Below, piece by piece: positions 61,736 to 64,000 of a DNA stretch of 64,000 nt; within the stretch, counting starts at the first letter, position 1; each line of letters starts with the position of its first letter. Under the pieces are notes generated by a model. It did no database searches, had not been told where the DNA came from, and saw nothing but the letters and a program-made list of their open reading frames with translations. Source of the stretch: Streptomyces sp. WM6386 (GTDB lineage Bacteria > Actinomycetota > Actinomycetes > Streptomycetales > Streptomycetaceae). The position numbers and the translations under genes are program-made. Location of the stretch: contig NZ_JXTE01000051.1 in assembly GCF_000972385.1 (NCBI RefSeq), positions 1 through 64,000 of the forward strand, in the 5' to 3' direction.

Positions 61736-62314
61736 CTACGGCGTTCGCTGTCGGCGGTTGTGCAGAACCAGGGCGCAGGCGATTGCTGCCAGCGCGGCGA
61801 TGGTGCCGAGCAGACCGACGGACCAGAGCCAGGGGAAGTTGCGGAACACCCAACTGGGCGGTGTGTCACGTCCCCTGCCCCACTTCCCGGTGTCCTGGGC
61901 GTTGAAGACGAGGGCCACGTAGGGCACGAGCGCAGCCAGGCTGACGATGGCCGCCCCGGTACTGAGCACGGTGCTCCCCGGATGCTCCCGCCAGGACCTC
62001 CACCGCATCCGGCTCAGACAGAACAGCGACAGGACGAACACGCACGGCCCGACCACGCCGACGCAGGCCGCGAAGCCGTACGCGCCGCCAGGCCAGGTCT
62101 CGGCCGCCCACTGCCATGTGCCGTCGCCCCAGAGCCGGTCAAGGACGGCCAACAGGACGATGATCGCCGCAAAGCCGAGGAACAGCAGACAGCCGAAAGC
62201 CCATTCACCCTTCTTCTCAGCCCTGTCGGCGGAGCCCGGTTTGCCGGACCGCCGTTCGTAGCGCAGCGCGGGCGCGGATGCTTTACGGCGTCGCGGCTTG
62301 GCGGACCCTGCCAT
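61736..62314 (-). CDS. four-helix membrane protein (WPGG family), left-hand arm
   Basis: A 192-residue membrane protein with a basic N-terminus (AGSAKPRRRKASAPALRYERRSG) and four helices (WAFGCLLFLGFAAIIVLLAVL, GFAACVGVVGPCVFVLSLF, TVLSTGAAIVSLAALVPYVAL, LWSVGLLGTIAALAAIACALVL). WPGGAYGF precedes helix 2, as in its partner at 61156. ATG 62314 has GGAG upstream at twelve bases; the longer frame from 62377 is rejected. It lies 19 bases after the alpha/beta gene. It is convergent with the right-hand arm, with 22 bases between the stops. Confidence 0.75.
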   Translation of the reverse strand: MAGSAKPRRRKASAPALRYERRSGKPGSADRAEKKGEWAFGCLLFLGFAAIIVLLAVLDRLWGDGTWQWAAETWPGGAYGFAACVGVVGPCVFVLSLFCLSRMRWRSWREHPGSTVLSTGAAIVSLAALVPYVALVFNAQDTGKWGRGRDTPPSWVFRNFPWLWSVGLLGTIAALAAIACALVLHNRRQRTP

Positions 62315-62333
62315 GTCTGTGTCTCCGTGTGGC

Positions 62334-62990
62334 TTAGGTCTTGAGCAACGGCGATTCGAAGCTGGTGAGTTCAGCAACCTGCTGAAGGATCTCGCGGTAC
62401 TGCTGTCGTCGCTCCGCCGTGGTACTCAGCATCAGGACTGCCATCCGCTTGCAGTCAGGGTGAGGGAGGTATGCGTAGATCTGGAGCAGCGGGGTCGCCG
62501 GGAGGCCGGATTCGGGAGTCGGCGTGCGTACGGTCTCACTCATCGACGCGGGGCCGCTGGGCAAGTCCATGTACTCGATGTGAGAGTGCTCCTCCACCGT
62601 GGCAACTGCCCGTGCCGCGCTCGCCGACCGCGGGGCCCAGGCGATGTCTCGCCAGGACACGGTGAAAAGCGAGTGCAGAATGGCGCCGCTGTCCCCCTGC
62701 ACGTCGTCGCGATGCACTCCGAGGGAGCAATGAACCGTGCCCACTTCGCTCAGCGCACGCAGGAGTTGCTGGCCCGATGCCAGCTGAGCGATGAACTGCT
62801 GACGGGTAACGCCGTCCGAAATGCTTTCGACCAGTGGAGCGAGTGCTTCCCGGAGCCGTTCCGCCTCGGCGGAAGCAGGCGAGGCGAGGAGAACGTCGAT
62901 GGGCAACTCGGTGAAGCCGCCGGGTACGGCGAACCAGATGTCAGTACTGGGGTCAGTGACGGAATCGGCGATGATGACGCGAGATGTCAT
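62334..62990 (-). CDS. T7SS-linked soluble alpha/beta protein, left-hand arm
   Basis: A 218-residue soluble protein with the same layout as the two genes at 59891 and 60538. It has an initial strand pair (TDIWFAVPGGFTELPID), a central beta region (SGAILHSLFTVSWRDIAWAPRS) and a final strand-helix unit (TPLLQIYAYLPHPDCKRMAVLMLSTTAERRQQYREILQQVAELT). ATG 62990 is preferred over the long frame from 63221, whose extra part lacks codon bias. The start context CACAGACATG is the same as that of the downstream membrane gene. No enzymatic motif is seen. Confidence 0.68.
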   Translation of the reverse strand: MTSRVIIADSVTDPSTDIWFAVPGGFTELPIDVLLASPASAEAERLREALAPLVESISDGVTRQQFIAQLASGQQLLRALSEVGTVHCSLGVHRDDVQGDSGAILHSLFTVSWRDIAWAPRSASAARAVATVEEHSHIEYMDLPSGPASMSETVRTPTPESGLPATPLLQIYAYLPHPDCKRMAVLMLSTTAERRQQYREILQQVAELTSFESPLLKT

Positions 62991-63025
62991 GTCTGTGGGT
63001 TCCGGAAGATCAGGGAATCGGGGGA

Positions 63026-63691
63026 TCAGGAGTTGGCCGGGCGGACTCCTGCGCGGCGACCACGCTCGATGTCTTCGGCGGTGGCTCCCCACTCGGCGAC
63101 GGAATGACGCCCCCCGTCCGCCCCGGTCTGCTGGCTGAGAAAGCGGAAGCGGCGTGGCGCCGATCCATCGGGAGTGGACGCAGCGATCACGCCGATGAAA
63201 CGGGGATCTCCCGCGAGCCACACCACGCCGATCTCGGCCTTCAGCTCAGGCGTTGCCCGAGGGGCCATACGGCGGTGCCACCAGCCCACACCCCAGTGCC
63301 GGGGGAACACCATGGGAAGTCGTTCTTCCGGGCGGGCCGGGTTCGGAAACTCGAACCACCCGTATTGCCTGCCGACGACATCGGCCCGGTCTGCCAGCCC
63401 ATGTGCCGTGTCTCTCAGAAGGAGCCACGGGTACTCCTCCAGGACATGCTTCATCCGGAAGACGGCAGGAAAGACGAACAGCTGGATGAATGCCCGGTAG
63501 AAGCTGTAGATCAGGAACGGCACGAAAAGGATCGTGTAGCCGGGCGACAGATACACCACCAGGACTGCCAGCAAGGAGACCCACAGAGCGATCCAGCCGA
63601 GGAGAGCGGCTGCGTTCGCTGCCAACTGCTTCGACCAAGCACGCCGGGTCGGCGGGTGCTCCCATGCGACAGAATGGTCTGTGGGGTTCAT
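63026..63691 (-). CDS. T7SS-linked membrane protein with two helices
   Basis: A 221-residue protein. Its N-terminal third carries two adjacent hydrophobic helices (AALLGWIALWVSLLAVLVVYL and YTILFVPFLIYSFYRAFIQLFVF). The remaining 140 residues form a soluble alpha/beta domain, probably in the cytoplasm (MKHVLEEYPWLLLRDTAHGL, LPMVFPRHWGVGWWHRRM, ELKAEIGVVWLAGDPRFIGVIAAS). No family was recognised. It lies between the partial T7SS-like gene and the soluble protein gene on the same strand, 35 bases before the latter. Confidence 0.7.
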   Translation of the reverse strand: MNPTDHSVAWEHPPTRRAWSKQLAANAAALLGWIALWVSLLAVLVVYLSPGYTILFVPFLIYSFYRAFIQLFVFPAVFRMKHVLEEYPWLLLRDTAHGLADRADVVGRQYGWFEFPNPARPEERLPMVFPRHWGVGWWHRRMAPRATPELKAEIGVVWLAGDPRFIGVIAASTPDGSAPRRFRFLSQQTGADGGRHSVAEWGATAEDIERGRRAGVRPANS

Positions 63692-63715
63692 ATGAGTTCT
63701 CTCTGGTCCTCTGAA

Positions 63716-64000
63716 TCAGAACACGTACTGCGCGAGGTCGATCAGGGCACCGCCGTCCAAGATGCTCCGCGCGCCGTCGATGCCGGTGCCGGAGTCTTTC
63801 GCGCCGTCGTTGTCCAGTGCGTCCACCGCGCTGGAGACCAGACCGTACCCGGCAGTCACGACGCCGAGTGAAGCTGAGGTGATCTCGACGACCTCACCGG
63901 CCTTGGCGGAATTGCTTGCCCCGCGCACCACGAGGTCCAAGGTGGTGTTACCGAGACCGGCGATGGCCTTGGCCTCACTCATTGTCTTGGTGCCCAGCGT
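63716..64000 (-). CDS. C-terminal part of a probable T7SS-linked protein, cut by the window edge
   Basis: The frame stays open to the right edge (TLGTKT precedes MSEAKAIAGLGNTTLD), so the gene begins outside. The visible 94 residues are amphipathic and weakly hydrophobic (GEVVEITSASLGVVTAGYGLVSSAVDALDND). Their position at the head of the leftward arm, followed by membrane and soluble genes, matches that of the 464-residue T7SS-like protein in the other arm, whose end (ASRLSIVGAGITLGGLGLDGN) has a similar texture. A separate short gene starting at ATG 63982 is the alternative. Confidence 0.6.
   Translation of the reverse strand, partial: TLGTKTMSEAKAIAGLGNTTLDLVVRGASNSAKAGEVVEITSASLGVVTAGYGLVSSAVDALDNDGAKDSGTGIDGARSILDGGALIDLAQYVF

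Overview
The window looks like a chromosomal segment of a Streptomyces. It has very high G+C, strong third-position G/C bias, many GTG starts and many four-base stop/start overlaps. It also carries family markers typical of the genus: the futalosine menaquinone genes (mqn), the XRE-DUF5753 / DUF397 / ATPase trio, WXG100-like proteins with an EccC ATPase, and the short Streptomyces dispersed repeat containing GTCGCGCAGTTCCCCGCG. From memory, the order hemL - cytochrome c maturation - mqn genes - kinase - FtsK/EccC resembles the core region around SCO4469-SCO4508 of S. coelicolor. I could not run a comparison. No rRNA, tRNA, CRISPR array, complete insertion sequence or prophage was seen.

Layout. 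1-6.3 kb: a 5'-truncated M20 peptidase behind a poly-G run, small membrane proteins, a lipoprotein, hemL and a phosphatase. 6.4-12.2 kb: a deacetylase-like lipoprotein, then the System II cytochrome c operon (ResA/TlpA, CcdA, ResB, CcsB) closed by a strong terminator. 12.4-17.4 kb: SRPBCC protein, a Fe(II) dioxygenase and a yeast-type cytosine deaminase opposite a PucR regulator, a transglutaminase-like protein and a CDP-alcohol phosphatidyltransferase. 17.6-25.6 kb: argG with an ArgR-type box, TetR, a quinone oxidoreductase/ArsR divergon with a large symmetrical operator, a cytosine/purine permease, an EamA transporter, LysR and a PLDc_N protein. 25.7-31.2 kb: mqnL, mqnP, mqnM and mqnE with a rhomboid and an Lrp regulator (mqnA follows at 48.9 kb). 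31.2-39.5 kb: UdgX, a GNAT, a DUF4229 protein, a MITE-like element, TetR and a fatty-acid set (MaoC, long-form FabG, thiolase, acyl-CoA ligase).

39.5-50.2 kb is more mosaic: inverted repeats, a frameshifted HEAT-repeat gene, an XRE/DUF397/ATPase set, a secreted FG-GAP protein, a headless LysR remnant beside a dispersed repeat, a KstD-like flavoenzyme, a methyltransferase, AzlCD with a divergent cupin regulator, a cold-shock protein, mqnA and a small secreted protein. 50.4-64 kb holds a membrane Ser/Thr kinase with a PQQ-type sensor tail, tail-to-tail with a 1537-residue EccC-type type VII secretion ATPase. Divergent from eccC are two ESX-like small proteins and two head-on arms of secretion-linked genes. 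Each arm has a large or partial T7SS-like protein, soluble alpha/beta proteins and a four-helix membrane protein. The arms converge at 61.72 kb and run off the right edge.

The most unusual parts are the mirrored type VII secretion satellite (57.7-64 kb), the fungal-looking pyrimidine module (12.8-15.6 kb), the MITE wedged between a stop codon and the start of a TetR gene (32.8-33.0 kb), and the ArsR/oxidoreductase operator (20.85-20.90 kb).
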